Assembly: GCF_015278125.1 (NCBI RefSeq)
Contig: NZ_JADILO010000032.1
Coordinates: forward strand, 1 to 50,412
Length of the DNA: 50,412 nt
Direction of reading: 5' to 3'
Source: Vibrio fluminensis
GTDB lineage: Bacteria > Pseudomonadota > Gammaproteobacteria > Enterobacterales > Vibrionaceae
A model generated the notes under the pieces. The model did not search any database and was not told where the DNA came from. It saw only the letters and a list, made by a program, of their open reading frames with translations. The position numbers and the translations under genes are program-made. How positions within the stretch are numbered: the first letter of the stretch is position 1; each line of letters begins with the position of its first letter. Shown here one piece after another: positions 8,613-18,261 of the stretch.

Positions 8613-10082
8613 ATGAGTGCAGAGTTGTTGATCAATGTAACCCCAAGCGAAACGCGCGTGGCAATGATCGAAGAAGGCGTCCTACAAGAAGTTCATGTTG
8701 AGCGTGAAGCGAAACGTGGCATTGTGGGGAACATTTACAAAGGCAAAGTCAGCCGTGTCTTACCGGGAATGCAAGCTGCATTTGTTGATATCGGTTTGGA
8801 TAAAGCCGCCTTTCTTCATGCTTCGGATATCGTTCCGCATACTGAGTGTGTGGCTGAGAATGAAAAGCAGCAGTTCCAAGTTCGTGATATTTCTGAGCTA
8901 GTACGTCAAGGGCAAGATATTGTCGTGCAGGTGGTGAAAGATCCGCTAGGTACTAAAGGCGCGCGTTTGACGACCGATATCACCTTACCTTCACGCTATT
9001 TAGTCTTTATGCCGGGAGCAAGCCATGTCGGTGTGTCTCAGCGTATTGAGAGCGAGAAAGAGCGTGAACGCTTGAAGAAAGTGGTGGCTCACTATTGTGA
9101 TGAAGATGGTGGTTTCATCATTCGTACTGCTGCTGAAGGTGCTGATGAGCAAGAATTATCGCAAGATGCAGCTTTCTTGAAACGCCTTTGGTCGAAAGTG
9201 AATGAGCGTCGTTCAAAGTATAAAACGCGTTCAACGTTGTATGGTGAACTTGGTTTGTCACAACGTATTTTGCGTGACTTTGTTGGTACCGAGTTGACTA
9301 AAATATTAGTCGATTCGCGTTTAGAGTTTGAGAACTTAAAAGAGTTTACATCTGAGTACGTGCCAGAATTAACCGCCAAGCTAGAGTTGTATGAAGGTGA
9401 TAAGCCAATCTTTGATATGTACGATACTGAGAACGAGATCCAACGTTCTTTAGATCGTAAAGTTGAGTTGAAGTCTGGTGGGTACTTGATTATTGACCAG
9501 ACAGAAGCGATGACCACGATTGATATTAACACTGGTGCTTTTGTTGGACGTCGTAATCTAGAAGAAACGATCTTCAATACCAACGTAGAAGCGACTCAGG
9601 CAATTGCACGCCAATTACGTCTGCGCAATTTGGGAGGCATTATCATCATCGATTTTATCGATATGCTTTCTGAAGAGCATCGCAAGCGTGTGGTTAGCTC
9701 ACTAGAAAATGCATTGAGTAAAGATCGCGTTAAAACCAATATCAACGGATTTACTAGCTTAGGTTTGGTGGAGATGACGCGTAAGCGTACCAGAGAAAGC
9801 ATTGAGCACGTATTGTGTTCGACCTGTCCAACCTGTGAAGGGCGTGGGCGCGTGAAAACGGTTGAAACCGTATGCTTTGAAATCCTGCGTGAGATTACTC
9901 GTGTCAACCGCGCTTATGATGCCGATAACTTTGTTGTTTACGCTTCGCCAGCGGTAGCTGATACCTTACAAGGTGATGAGTCACATGCGTTGGCTGAGTT
10001 AGAAGTCTTTATTGGTAAACAAGTGAAAATTCAATCAGAACCGCTCTATATCCAAGAGCATTTCGATGTTGTCATGATGTAG
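8613..10082 (+). CDS. rng: Ribonuclease G
   Basis: Protein of 489 residues, full length for RNase G. It is the RNase E paralogue that processes the 5' end of 16S rRNA and degrades some mRNAs. An N-terminal S1 RNA-binding region (about 35-125) is followed by the 5'-sensor and DNase I-like catalytic core, with metal-binding Asp304 (TTIDINTG) and Asp347 (IIIIDFID). The Zn-link is CPTC at 405-408. The RNase E-type C-terminal scaffold is absent, as expected. GAGGTG lies before the ATG. The RNase E inhibitor rraB is also in this window. Confidence 0.97.
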   Translation: MSAELLINVTPSETRVAMIEEGVLQEVHVEREAKRGIVGNIYKGKVSRVLPGMQAAFVDIGLDKAAFLHASDIVPHTECVAENEKQQFQVRDISELVRQGQDIVVQVVKDPLGTKGARLTTDITLPSRYLVFMPGASHVGVSQRIESEKERERLKKVVAHYCDEDGGFIIRTAAEGADEQELSQDAAFLKRLWSKVNERRSKYKTRSTLYGELGLSQRILRDFVGTELTKILVDSRLEFENLKEFTSEYVPELTAKLELYEGDKPIFDMYDTENEIQRSLDRKVELKSGGYLIIDQTEAMTTIDINTGAFVGRRNLEETIFNTNVEATQAIARQLRLRNLGGIIIIDFIDMLSEEHRKRVVSSLENALSKDRVKTNINGFTSLGLVEMTRKRTRESIEHVLCSTCPTCEGRGRVKTVETVCFEILREITRVNRAYDADNFVVYASPAVADTLQGDESHALAELEVFIGKQVKIQSEPLYIQEHFDVVMM

Positions 10083-10091
10083 CAGGCACGC

Positions 10092-13000
10092 GTGAGCTCG
10101 ACATTTAATCGTATCGCACAAAGTCTATTATGGGTGTTTTTGACAGTGATGGTGTTACTTGCCATTGCTGTCACCACACTTCGTATTGCTTTACCACAAC
10201 TGAACCACTTCCAAAAAGAAATCCAAACTTGGGTAAATCAAGGAACCGGTTTGGAGTTTGAAATCGGTGACATTAGTGGTTTCTGGCGAAATACTCATCC
10301 CTCTATCTCGCTCGTGGATGTGCGAGCAAATACACCAAAAGGAAGTGGTATTGGCTTTGCTGCGCAAACCGTTGAAGTGGAATTTGACCTTTTTCAGTCA
10401 CTTGTCCAGCTTGAACCGGTCGTGGCAGATTTAAGTGTACATGGGCTCAATGTTGATATCCGCTCTATTCAATGGATTAAAGAGAGCGATAAAACCGCCA
10501 AGCTCGATCCGCAAGGTGAGCAACGCAGTGTTGTCGAGCAACTTGATAAGTTGTTATTGCGCCAATTAGATCACTTTTCCCTCAAAGATTCGACTGTCCA
10601 ATTCATGGCGATTGATGGCGCAGAGCGTCGTCTTGAAATTGCTCAACTAAAGTGGAACAACCAAGGCCGCCATCATACCGCAGAAGGTGAGATCACCATC
10701 CCAGACGCCAAGCTGAATTCACTGGATGTGAAAGCAAACTTTGTCGATCACGGCTCGCTGGTGGATGTCTCCGGCGAATTTTATCTCTCGGTCGAAAATG
10801 TTCTGATTACGCCGTGGCTAACGGAGTATTTGCAAGTTGAGACAGGGATTGAGAAAGGGGAAATTAGCCTCAATGCTTGGCTGACCTTAAATCACACTAA
10901 GCCGGTGAATGCCTACGTTGAAGTATTACCTTCCGAGTTAATCTGGCAGGAAGGTGGTCGTCATGAACTGATGTTTGAATCTGGCGTATTTGTCCTTGAA
11001 CCGAAAAATAAAGGCTGGCAAGTAAATGCTCACTCACTTAACTTGCGCACCGATGATGACCAGTGGCCAGAGTTAGATATTGCCTTTAACTGGCAACCAG
11101 AGCAATGGCAACTCAATGCTTCTCAACTTGACCTACAAGCGATTTCTCCTTTAGCGAAACTCGCGCCTGAATCGGACCAAATTAGCCAATTGCTACATCG
11201 CTTTGAGCTAGGAGGGAGCTTAGAAGATATTCGTATACAAATGGGCAGTGGTGTTGAGTCGATAAAGTACTCGGCTAATTTAGTCAAAGGCAAGATTGAG
11301 CAATGGGAGTTACTGCCAGGAGTTCATCATCTTGATGCCAAAGTGAGTGGTAACTATCATCAAGCGCACATTAAAGCGTCATTGATTGATGACGTTTTAC
11401 CTTATGGTGACGTATTCCAAGCGCCATTACAGATTAAACAAGCGGAAGTCGACATTGTTTGGCAAAACTTAGGCGAGCAAGGTTGGCGTTTATGGGCTGA
11501 TAAAGTCACGGCAGCGACGCCAGATTTACAAGTGTTGGGCGCGTTTCGCTTAGATTTTCCACGCGGGAAAAGTCCATTTCTCTCTTTTTATGCCGAAGCT
11601 GACTTGTTCAATGCTGCTGAAACTTGGCGTTATTTACCGACGTTGGCTCTCGATCAAGATCTCACTGATTACCTTTCGACAGCGATACAAGGCGGCAAAG
11701 CGGATACGGCTAAATTGTTATGGTATGGCGAGCTCGGTGATTTTCCGTATCAGAATAATCAGGGCATGTTCCAAGCTTGGGTTGGCTTAAAAGACGCAAC
11801 CTTTAGTTTTGATACGACTTGGCCTTCTATTACTGACTTACAACTCAATTTGCTGTTTCAAAATGATGCGATGTATTTGGATTCACGCAGTGCGACATTG
11901 CGTGGTGTTAAAGCAAGTCGTATTACGGGCCGCATCCCAGAGCTTGCGGAAAATGGTCATATCGAAATTGAAGCTTCGGTCTCGGGGGATGGTGATAAAG
12001 TTCGCGATTATATGATGGCTTCGCCATTGGTCGATTCAGTTGGTGCAGCGCTAACCGCAGTACAAGTTGATGGCAGAGTCACCTCTGACTTCAAGCTTAA
12101 AGTACCATTTGATGATTTTGATACCCGAGCTTGGGGTTACGCTGAACTGAAAGGGAACGACGTAACCATTGATGCGCCACCAATGGAGCTGGATAACGTT
12201 TCTGGTCGGATTGAGTTTGATAATGATGTGGTTAAAGCGGCTGGTTTATCTGCCAATCTACTCAAGCAACCCGTTTCGATTGATTTTAATGGTGAAAGCT
12301 CGAAATCCGGCTACAACATTGGTGTCGATGTCGTCGGTGATTGGTCAGTCAAACCATTAGCTCCTTATGTGGGTGCGCAGTGGCTCAAGCCTGTCTCAGG
12401 GCATGTGCCTTGGCAAACCAATGTTGAAATTCAGTTGAATGATGTTGGCTTTACTTATCAGATTGATGCCAGCGCTGATATGCAGATGTTAGCGAGTACT
12501 TACCCTTATCCTTTAGAGTGGAAGGTTGGAAAGAAAGGCAAAGCGAAGTTACAAGCCTCCGGTAACCAAGAAACTGTTACGGCTCGTTTGCAGTTACCAG
12601 ACTTTAAGTATCAAACCGAAATTGATATCCGCCCTCAAACGCCAGTGCTAACCGCGACAAACTTAGTGCTGGGTAAAGGGAGCTTCAAAATAAGCCCGAT
12701 AGTGGGCCATGATTTACAGATTCGAGCGAAGCAGTTTGACTTAGATGCATGGCTAAGTGCACTTACTCATCCTCAAACGGCACAAACATCGGCTTTAGCC
12801 AATTTGAATACCCCAACTATTCCAACCCCAGAGCGCGTTAGTATTGATGTTGATGATCTGCAACTGGCGAGCATGGAATGGAATGATGTTAACTTTGATG
12901 CTAAGCGCAAGAACCTTGGTTGGCAAATGAGTTTAGATAGCCAACAAGCTCAAGGTGAAGCGAGTTATATTGCACCGTATGATTTGTCGGTGAAGTTGGA

Positions 13001-13967
13001 TCATCTACACCTATTTCTCCCAGAGGTTGAACAACAAGAGGTTCAGCGACGTAGTCTATTTGAAGCCGAAGACCCAAGTCAGCCATTGGTGTCTGACTTT
13101 GATCGTAAGCTTCATCAACAGTTACCGAATCTTACGCTCGCGATTGATGATTTATGGGTGCAGGGTTATAAATTGGGTCAAGCGCATCTCGATTTGCAAC
13201 GTCAAGGAAATCGCTTACAGTGGCGAGATTTGTCACTCAAGAGTGGTAGCAGCCAAGTGAAGGTTGATGGTAGTTGGTTGCTTGATGGTGATAAAAGCCA
13301 GACGGAGATGAACCTAGCCATTTCAGGTGATAACAACAGTGAAGTGATGGAACGTTTTGGCGTGACATCAGGAATTCAGAAAGCACCTTTTGATATTCGT
13401 GCCACACTTAAATGGGACGGCGCGCCTTGGGGAATGCGAGTCAGTAGCTTGGCTGGAACGGTCGACTCTAAGCTAGGCAAAGGTTTGATCTCAGATGTGA
13501 GCGGAGCGGCGAGATTGCTCGGTTTATTTAGTCTGGACTCTATCATTCGCAAGATGCAGCTCGACTTCAGTGATGTATTTGATAAAGGGATGGCATTCAA
13601 CTCGATTACTGGCAGCGGTGAGATAAAAAATGGCATCTTCTTGACCAATGACATTCGTATGGATGCAGTAGCGGGTGAGATGAATATCAAAGGCTTGGCA
13701 AACCTCAATAATCGCACAGTTGATGCGGCGGTTAACTTTGTGCCTGATATTACTTCTGGAATCCCAGTGTTGAGTGCATTTGCAGTGACACCTCAGACCG
13801 CATTATACGTCCTAGCGATTACCACGGTGATTTCTCCTGTTGTTGAAGTATTCACTCAAGTTGACTATGAAGTGAAAGGACCACTGGATTCGCCAATCGT
13901 AACAGAAGTTTCGCGTAGCAAAGGTGAGTTTAAATTACCGAAGAAATTGCTAGACGCTGTGGAATAA
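10092..13967 (+). CDS. yhdP: AsmA-like phospholipid transport protein YhdP
   Basis: Protein of 1291 residues with a single N-terminal membrane helix (about 12-32) and a very long beta-rich periplasmic region (DUF3971/AsmA-like). With TamB and YdbH, such proteins form hydrophobic bridges that carry phospholipids from inner to outer membrane. The start is GTG, nine bases after the rng stop. The C-terminal region with GLISDVSGAARLLGLFSLDSI-like and GSGEIKNGIF motifs is typical of this family. Gene order rng-yhdP matches enterobacteria. Outer-membrane assembly is also represented by lptD and surA later in the window. Confidence 0.95.
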   Translation: MSSTFNRIAQSLLWVFLTVMVLLAIAVTTLRIALPQLNHFQKEIQTWVNQGTGLEFEIGDISGFWRNTHPSISLVDVRANTPKGSGIGFAAQTVEVEFDLFQSLVQLEPVVADLSVHGLNVDIRSIQWIKESDKTAKLDPQGEQRSVVEQLDKLLLRQLDHFSLKDSTVQFMAIDGAERRLEIAQLKWNNQGRHHTAEGEITIPDAKLNSLDVKANFVDHGSLVDVSGEFYLSVENVLITPWLTEYLQVETGIEKGEISLNAWLTLNHTKPVNAYVEVLPSELIWQEGGRHELMFESGVFVLEPKNKGWQVNAHSLNLRTDDDQWPELDIAFNWQPEQWQLNASQLDLQAISPLAKLAPESDQISQLLHRFELGGSLEDIRIQMGSGVESIKYSANLVKGKIEQWELLPGVHHLDAKVSGNYHQAHIKASLIDDVLPYGDVFQAPLQIKQAEVDIVWQNLGEQGWRLWADKVTAATPDLQVLGAFRLDFPRGKSPFLSFYAEADLFNAAETWRYLPTLALDQDLTDYLSTAIQGGKADTAKLLWYGELGDFPYQNNQGMFQAWVGLKDATFSFDTTWPSITDLQLNLLFQNDAMYLDSRSATLRGVKASRITGRIPELAENGHIEIEASVSGDGDKVRDYMMASPLVDSVGAALTAVQVDGRVTSDFKLKVPFDDFDTRAWGYAELKGNDVTIDAPPMELDNVSGRIEFDNDVVKAAGLSANLLKQPVSIDFNGESSKSGYNIGVDVVGDWSVKPLAPYVGAQWLKPVSGHVPWQTNVEIQLNDVGFTYQIDASADMQMLASTYPYPLEWKVGKKGKAKLQASGNQETVTARLQLPDFKYQTEIDIRPQTPVLTATNLVLGKGSFKISPIVGHDLQIRAKQFDLDAWLSALTHPQTAQTSALANLNTPTIPTPERVSIDVDDLQLASMEWNDVNFDAKRKNLGWQMSLDSQQAQGEASYIAPYDLSVKLDHLHLFLPEVEQQEVQRRSLFEAEDPSQPLVSDFDRKLHQQLPNLTLAIDDLWVQGYKLGQAHLDLQRQGNRLQWRDLSLKSGSSQVKVDGSWLLDGDKSQTEMNLAISGDNNSEVMERFGVTSGIQKAPFDIRATLKWDGAPWGMRVSSLAGTVDSKLGKGLISDVSGAARLLGLFSLDSIIRKMQLDFSDVFDKGMAFNSITGSGEIKNGIFLTNDIRMDAVAGEMNIKGLANLNNRTVDAAVNFVPDITSGIPVLSAFAVTPQTALYVLAITTVISPVVEVFTQVDYEVKGPLDSPIVTEVSRSKGEFKLPKKLLDAVE

Positions 13968-13980
13968 AGGAGCGCGACTC

Positions 13981-14799
13981 ATGGATAGAGTTGGTTTGAT
14001 ACAGATGACTTCAGGACCAAACCCTCAAGCTAATCTGGCTTATATCGAACAACAAGTTGCAGCACTTGCCGAGCAAGGTGCGACTTGGGTTATAACGCCG
14101 GAAAACTCGGTGGTATTTGGCTCTCGTGCTGACTACCACCATTATGCTGAGTTAATGGGTGATGGCGAAATGCAAGCTCAGTTGGCGCAGATGGCCGAGC
14201 GTTATAACGTGTGGTTGCTGGTTGGGAGTATGCCAATTAGGCGTGAGACTGGAGTAACGACAACTCTACTGGTCTATAACTGTGATGGCGAGTTGGTTGC
14301 TGATTATGACAAGCTGCACATGTTTGATGTTGATGTTGCAGATAGCCATCAACGTTATCGAGAGTCTGAAACCTTTACCCCAGGTAAAGAGATTGTGTCA
14401 TTAGAGACGCCTTTCGCGCACTTAGGCTTAACGATTTGCTATGATGTACGTTTTCCGCAGCTATACAGTGAATTAGCTCGACGAGGCGCGAATGTAATTG
14501 TAGTGCCGGCCGCGTTTACCGCGGTAACAGGACAAGCTCATTGGCAACCTCTATTAACCGCAAGAGCAATTGAGACTCAGTCTTGGATTGTTGCGGTAAA
14601 CCAGACTGGCGTTCATCAAGGTGGACGACAAACTTGGGGGCATTCTATGGTGATTTCACCATGGGGAGAAGTCTTCGCAAGTTTGGATGGCGCTGCGGGT
14701 AATCTATTGGTAGAGATAGATTTAAAAGCAGTGACAGAGATCAGAGCGACCATGCCAGTAATGCAGCACAACCGCTTTGATAATCGAATTAAAATTTAA
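13981..14799 (+). CDS. Carbon-nitrogen hydrolase, Nit-type amidase
   Basis: Protein of 272 residues of the nitrilase superfamily. The catalytic triad is visible: Glu41 (TPENSVVF), Lys111 (DKLHMFDV) and Cys153 (ICYDVRFPQLY). DKLHMFDVDV and the YDVRFP context are typical of the Nit1/NitA branch that hydrolyses deaminated glutathione, a metabolite-repair enzyme, but substrate is inferred. AAGGAG lies nine bases upstream. It is 13 bases after yhdP and 9 before tldD, so it is part of the same transcription unit. Confidence 0.9.
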   Translation: MDRVGLIQMTSGPNPQANLAYIEQQVAALAEQGATWVITPENSVVFGSRADYHHYAELMGDGEMQAQLAQMAERYNVWLLVGSMPIRRETGVTTTLLVYNCDGELVADYDKLHMFDVDVADSHQRYRESETFTPGKEIVSLETPFAHLGLTICYDVRFPQLYSELARRGANVIVVPAAFTAVTGQAHWQPLLTARAIETQSWIVAVNQTGVHQGGRQTWGHSMVISPWGEVFASLDGAAGNLLVEIDLKAVTEIRATMPVMQHNRFDNRIKI

Positions 14800-14808
14800 G
14801 AGCAAAAT

Positions 14809-16254
14809 ATGACAATTAATCACGTAGAAGAAGCCCTACTAAAACCTGCTGGTTTAACTGAGCAGGACATCGCGAGCACGCTCGAGAGTATCGCGACTCG
14901 TCAGATTGACTACGCTGATATCTATTTCCAATCCAGTTGGCACGAATCACTGGTTTTAGAAGATAGCATCATTAAAGACGGCTCATTTAACATCGATTGT
15001 GGTCTTGGTGTACGCGCAGTGACGGGTGAAAAAACAGGTTTTGCTTACTCAGATCAGATTCAGCTTGAAGGGCTTAAGCAAAGCGCTATTGCAGCACGTG
15101 GTATCGCTCAGCAGGGTCAGAATGGCAAAGTACAAGCGTTCAAACGCTTTGACAACCAAGCCTATTACGCAGCAGTTAACCCATTAGAAACTTGGGAAAA
15201 ACAGCAGAAAACTGCATTGTTGAAAGAGCTGGACGCATACATTCGTACCAAAGAGCCTCTGATTCAAGAAGTTTCAATTAGCCTAAGTGGCGTGCATGAG
15301 CAAATGCTGGTTGCGGCGACGGATGGCACCTACGCAGGCGATGTTCGTCCACTGGTACGCCTTTCAATTACGGTTCTTGCGCAGCGTGGTGATCGTCGTG
15401 AGCGTGGTAGTGCGGGCGGCGGTGGCCGTTATACTTACGATTACTTCCTAACGTCGCAGCAAGGCCAGCAAGTTGCGTATCAATTTGCTGATGAAGCAAT
15501 TCGTATGGCGCTAGTTAACTTGGAAGCCGATGCAGCACCTGCTGGCACTATGCCTGTAGTTCTAGGTTCTGGCTGGCCGGGCGTTCTACTGCACGAAGCG
15601 GTGGGTCACGGTTTAGAAGGTGACTTCAACCGTAAAGAGTCTTCAGTATTTAGCGGCCGTATTGGCGAGCAAGTGACTTCTAAGCACTGCACCATCGTTG
15701 ATGACGGCACCTTAACTGACCTGCGCGGCTCACTGAACGTTGATGACGAGGGTGTAGCAGGTCAATACAATACACTGATTGAAAACGGCGTGCTAAAAGG
15801 CTACATGCAAGATAAATTGAATGCGCGTCTAATGGGTGTTGCGCCAACGGGTAATGGTCGACGTGAGTCATACGCGCACCTACCAATGCCTCGTATGACC
15901 AACACTTACATGTTGCCGGGTGAGCACACACCAGAAGAGATCATCTCTACGGTGAAAAAAGGCCTCTATGCACCAAACTTTGGCGGCGGTCAGGTGGATA
16001 TCACATCGGGTAAGTTTGTGTTCTCAACTTCAGAAGCTTACTTAATTGAAGATGGTAAGATCACTCGCCCAGTAAAAGGCGCAACCCTGATTGGCTCAGG
16101 CATTGAAGCGATGCAGCAAGTATCAATGGTGGGTAATGACTTAAGTATCGACCGCGGCGTTGGTGTATGTGGTAAAGCGGGTCAAAGTGTGCCTGTTGGT
16201 GTTGGTCAACCAACACTAAAACTTGACTCAATTACAGTGGGTGGTACGGAGTAG
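14809..16254 (+). CDS. tldD: Metalloprotease TldD
   Basis: Protein of 481 residues, full length. With TldE/PmbA it forms a heterodimeric zinc protease that degrades unfolded peptides, matures microcin B17 and affects the CcdA antitoxin in E. coli. The zinc motif HEAVGH is at 262-267, within the characteristic LHEAVGHGLEGDF segment. The C-terminal GKAGQSVPVGVGQPTL motif is also typical. pmbA is not in this window. It is the last plus-strand gene before a strong terminator. Confidence 0.97.
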   Translation: MTINHVEEALLKPAGLTEQDIASTLESIATRQIDYADIYFQSSWHESLVLEDSIIKDGSFNIDCGLGVRAVTGEKTGFAYSDQIQLEGLKQSAIAARGIAQQGQNGKVQAFKRFDNQAYYAAVNPLETWEKQQKTALLKELDAYIRTKEPLIQEVSISLSGVHEQMLVAATDGTYAGDVRPLVRLSITVLAQRGDRRERGSAGGGGRYTYDYFLTSQQGQQVAYQFADEAIRMALVNLEADAAPAGTMPVVLGSGWPGVLLHEAVGHGLEGDFNRKESSVFSGRIGEQVTSKHCTIVDDGTLTDLRGSLNVDDEGVAGQYNTLIENGVLKGYMQDKLNARLMGVAPTGNGRRESYAHLPMPRMTNTYMLPGEHTPEEIISTVKKGLYAPNFGGGQVDITSGKFVFSTSEAYLIEDGKITRPVKGATLIGSGIEAMQQVSMVGNDLSIDRGVGVCGKAGQSVPVGVGQPTLKLDSITVGGTE

Positions 16255-16258
16255 CGTA

Positions 16259-16475
16259 ATAGATACTTAGAACGCTTACGCTACGGATAACGGAACGCTT
16301 CGCTGCGAGATTTGGGAGGCGAGCGTCTTAACTATCTCGCTCTGATTAATAAACAAGGCTGACGCTATGACGTCAGCCTTGTTGTTTTTCAAGAAAGTAA
16401 AAATAACTAATTATCTATTTTTCCTGCAGCACAGCAGATGTTGTGCGTTCCCGCATCAGTGAGCTTTGCGTTCCG
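16259..16475. repeat. Intergenic repeat words flanking the tldD/arcA terminator
   Basis: ACGCTTCGCTG (16295-16305) also occurs at 32075-32085, and TTGCGTTCCG (16466-16475) recurs at 32217-32226. On the minus strand at 16278-16298 the word GCGTTCCGTTATCCGTAGCG closely resembles 32219-32239 (GCGTTCCGTAATCC, then ATGCG). GCGTTCCG thus appears in opposite orientation on both sides of the terminator. I read this as a small dispersed palindromic repeat, not a gene. Confidence 0.5.
16352..16389 (+). terminator. Strong terminator between convergent tldD and arcA
   Basis: A perfect 13-bp stem (AACAAGGCTGACG with CGTCAGCCTTGTT) has a 6-base loop and is followed by G-TTTTT. On the opposite strand it is also T-rich, so it can serve both tldD and the convergent arginine deiminase gene. 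Confidence 0.88.
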
Positions 16476-16479
16476 CTAT

Positions 16480-17700
16480 TTAGATCCCCTCACGCTCGAT
16501 TGGGCAACTCATACAACGCGCACCGCCACGCCCACGTCCAAGCTCGTTACCTGGAATAGGTAAAACAGTAATGCCCGCTTTGTCATATTTCTCATTGGTA
16601 TAGACGTTGCGTTCATAGCCAATCACTACACCTGGTTTGACGGTGAGGACGTTGTTAGCATCATTCCACTGTTCACGTTCAGCTTCATAACTATCACCAC
16701 CCGTAGTGATGATTTTCAGTGCATCTAAACCGAGCGCTTTTTCTATTGACCCCACCAGATTATTGGTTTGTTCGATATGCATTTGGTGATCATTTTTCGG
16801 CGTGAGACACCAGGTGTTCATGTCCTTACGGACAATTTCTGGATAGAGCGAGAATGTATCGATATCCATATGGGTCATCACCGTATCTAAGTGCATGCAG
16901 GCACGGTTTTTTGGCAGCTCAGTGACGATGACTTGCGAGGCTTGACCATGTTTAAATAGTGATGCGGCTAAGTTTTCAATCCCTTGTGAGGTTGTGCGCT
17001 CAGACATACCGATTAACACCGCACCTTTACCAATCACTAATACATCTCCACCTTCTATGGTGGCGTTATCGTAGTGAAGATCTTCATTGCCAAAATATTT
17101 AATAAAATCTTGTCCGGCAAACGTTGGGTGCCAATGATAAATAGCGCGTAGGTGGTTGGTTTCACGTTGGCGAGCCGGCATCATCATCGGGTTGAGTGAG
17201 ACTCCACCATAGACCCAACACGAGGTATCACGCGTGAATAAGTGGTTAGGCAGCGGCTCAATGGCAAAATCGAGCGCGCGATTAAGCTTAGGTAGAATTG
17301 AAGCTGACTTAAATGGCAGTTCAGAATAGGCTAAGCCGCCAAGCAGAACGCAAGCTAAATGTTCGTTGTCCATTTCTGACAAGTAGTGGCGGAAATCACG
17401 GGCAAACATTGGGCCGTAACGAAAATCAGAGATTTGGGTGTTGAGCAGCCATTCGCGCGCTTCTGGTACATCTAGCGTTTCGACTAATAAATCGTGAAGT
17501 AACAAAACTTCAACGTCTTGCCCTCTGAGGGTATTGGCAAAAATATCATGCTCTTCACCAGCCGCATCCACTGCGAGTACATCATCAAACAATAATTCGT
17601 GACAGTTTGAGGGGGTGAGGTGGGTGAGCGCACGCTCTGGACGGTGGAGTAATACACGCTTCAACTGACCAACTTCTGAGCCTACATACAACTTACTCAT
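16480..17700 (-). CDS. arcA: Arginine deiminase
   Basis: Protein of 406 residues converting L-arginine to citrulline and ammonia. The catalytic residues of the family can be placed: nucleophile Cys396 (ARCMSCP), His270 and Asp272 (MHLDT), Glu216 (IEGGDV) and Asp158 (FTRDTS). AAGGA precedes the ATG by nine bases. The usual operon partners (carbamate kinase arcC, antiporter arcD, catabolic arcB) are not adjacent. The only ornithine carbamoyltransferase in the window is argF, 25 kb away. The gene stands alone between a terminator and a 561-base gap, so control may differ from a classical ADI operon. Confidence 0.95.
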   Translation of the reverse strand: MSKLYVGSEVGQLKRVLLHRPERALTHLTPSNCHELLFDDVLAVDAAGEEHDIFANTLRGQDVEVLLLHDLLVETLDVPEAREWLLNTQISDFRYGPMFARDFRHYLSEMDNEHLACVLLGGLAYSELPFKSASILPKLNRALDFAIEPLPNHLFTRDTSCWVYGGVSLNPMMMPARQRETNHLRAIYHWHPTFAGQDFIKYFGNEDLHYDNATIEGGDVLVIGKGAVLIGMSERTTSQGIENLAASLFKHGQASQVIVTELPKNRACMHLDTVMTHMDIDTFSLYPEIVRKDMNTWCLTPKNDHQMHIEQTNNLVGSIEKALGLDALKIITTGGDSYEAEREQWNDANNVLTVKPGVVIGYERNVYTNEKYDKAGITVLPIPGNELGRGRGGARCMSCPIEREGI

Positions 17701-18261
17701 TTTGTATCCTTACATTAAGTTCTACTACATTTATGACAATGTTAATGAAAAGATGCAAGCTTGTTTTGTGGTTTTAACTTCTGAGTGCTGTTGATTTAGT
17801 AACTTTTTAATCTGCTATATTGGCTATTTTGGCGGATAAAACTTAATGGCGCTTTTTGTAACATTTTACTTTCGCGAGTTTATATTCGTCTGTTAAGCCC
17901 ATCGATACTGCATCGTTCGGCATTCAATAAGGTATAGATATGCATGAATTAAGTTAAAGCCGCTGACTAAGTCAATCTTTATGCACAATCTAGTGAGCGT
18001 TTAGTTATGCGTCCATAATTGATAAACACTCGCTTTGACTGAAATTGGTCTAATTGTGCAGGCGATACTTTATTCTGAAGTCGGCTTGGCGAGGATAAAG
18101 TAGTTAAATCAGAGCATTTGCATTCAAGATCGCCCATTTAAGGCTAAGATCGCAAGAAAGATCATCGCCAGCAGCGATTCTGGGTAGTATTTTTTGTTGA
18201 ACCGTGCGATATTTCGTCGCGAGAAATCGTCAATATTGTTATCACACTCTGGAGCACAACT
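17701..18261. other. 561-base gap between divergent arcA and rraB with a long imperfect inverted repeat
   Basis: No plausible coding region. It must hold the arcA and rraB promoters, but I see no consensus pair. The main structure is 17957-18087: outer arms AAGCCG and CGGCTT, inner perfect arms TGCACAAT (17982-17989) and ATTGTGCA (18053-18060), and still further inside GTGAGCGTTTA facing TAAACACTCGC. AAGATCGC occurs twice (18126 and 18146), with a third partial copy at 18158. The structure could be a small RNA, a long rraB leader or a repeat remnant. Confidence 0.5.

Noticed and set aside
9092..9583. 163-codon minus-strand frame inside rng
   Set aside because: Lies fully antisense to the well-supported RNase G gene and is Ser/Arg-rich in the way of shadow frames.
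13376..13717. 113-codon minus-strand frame inside yhdP
   Set aside because: Antisense to a conserved gene, no motif, no ribosome binding site.
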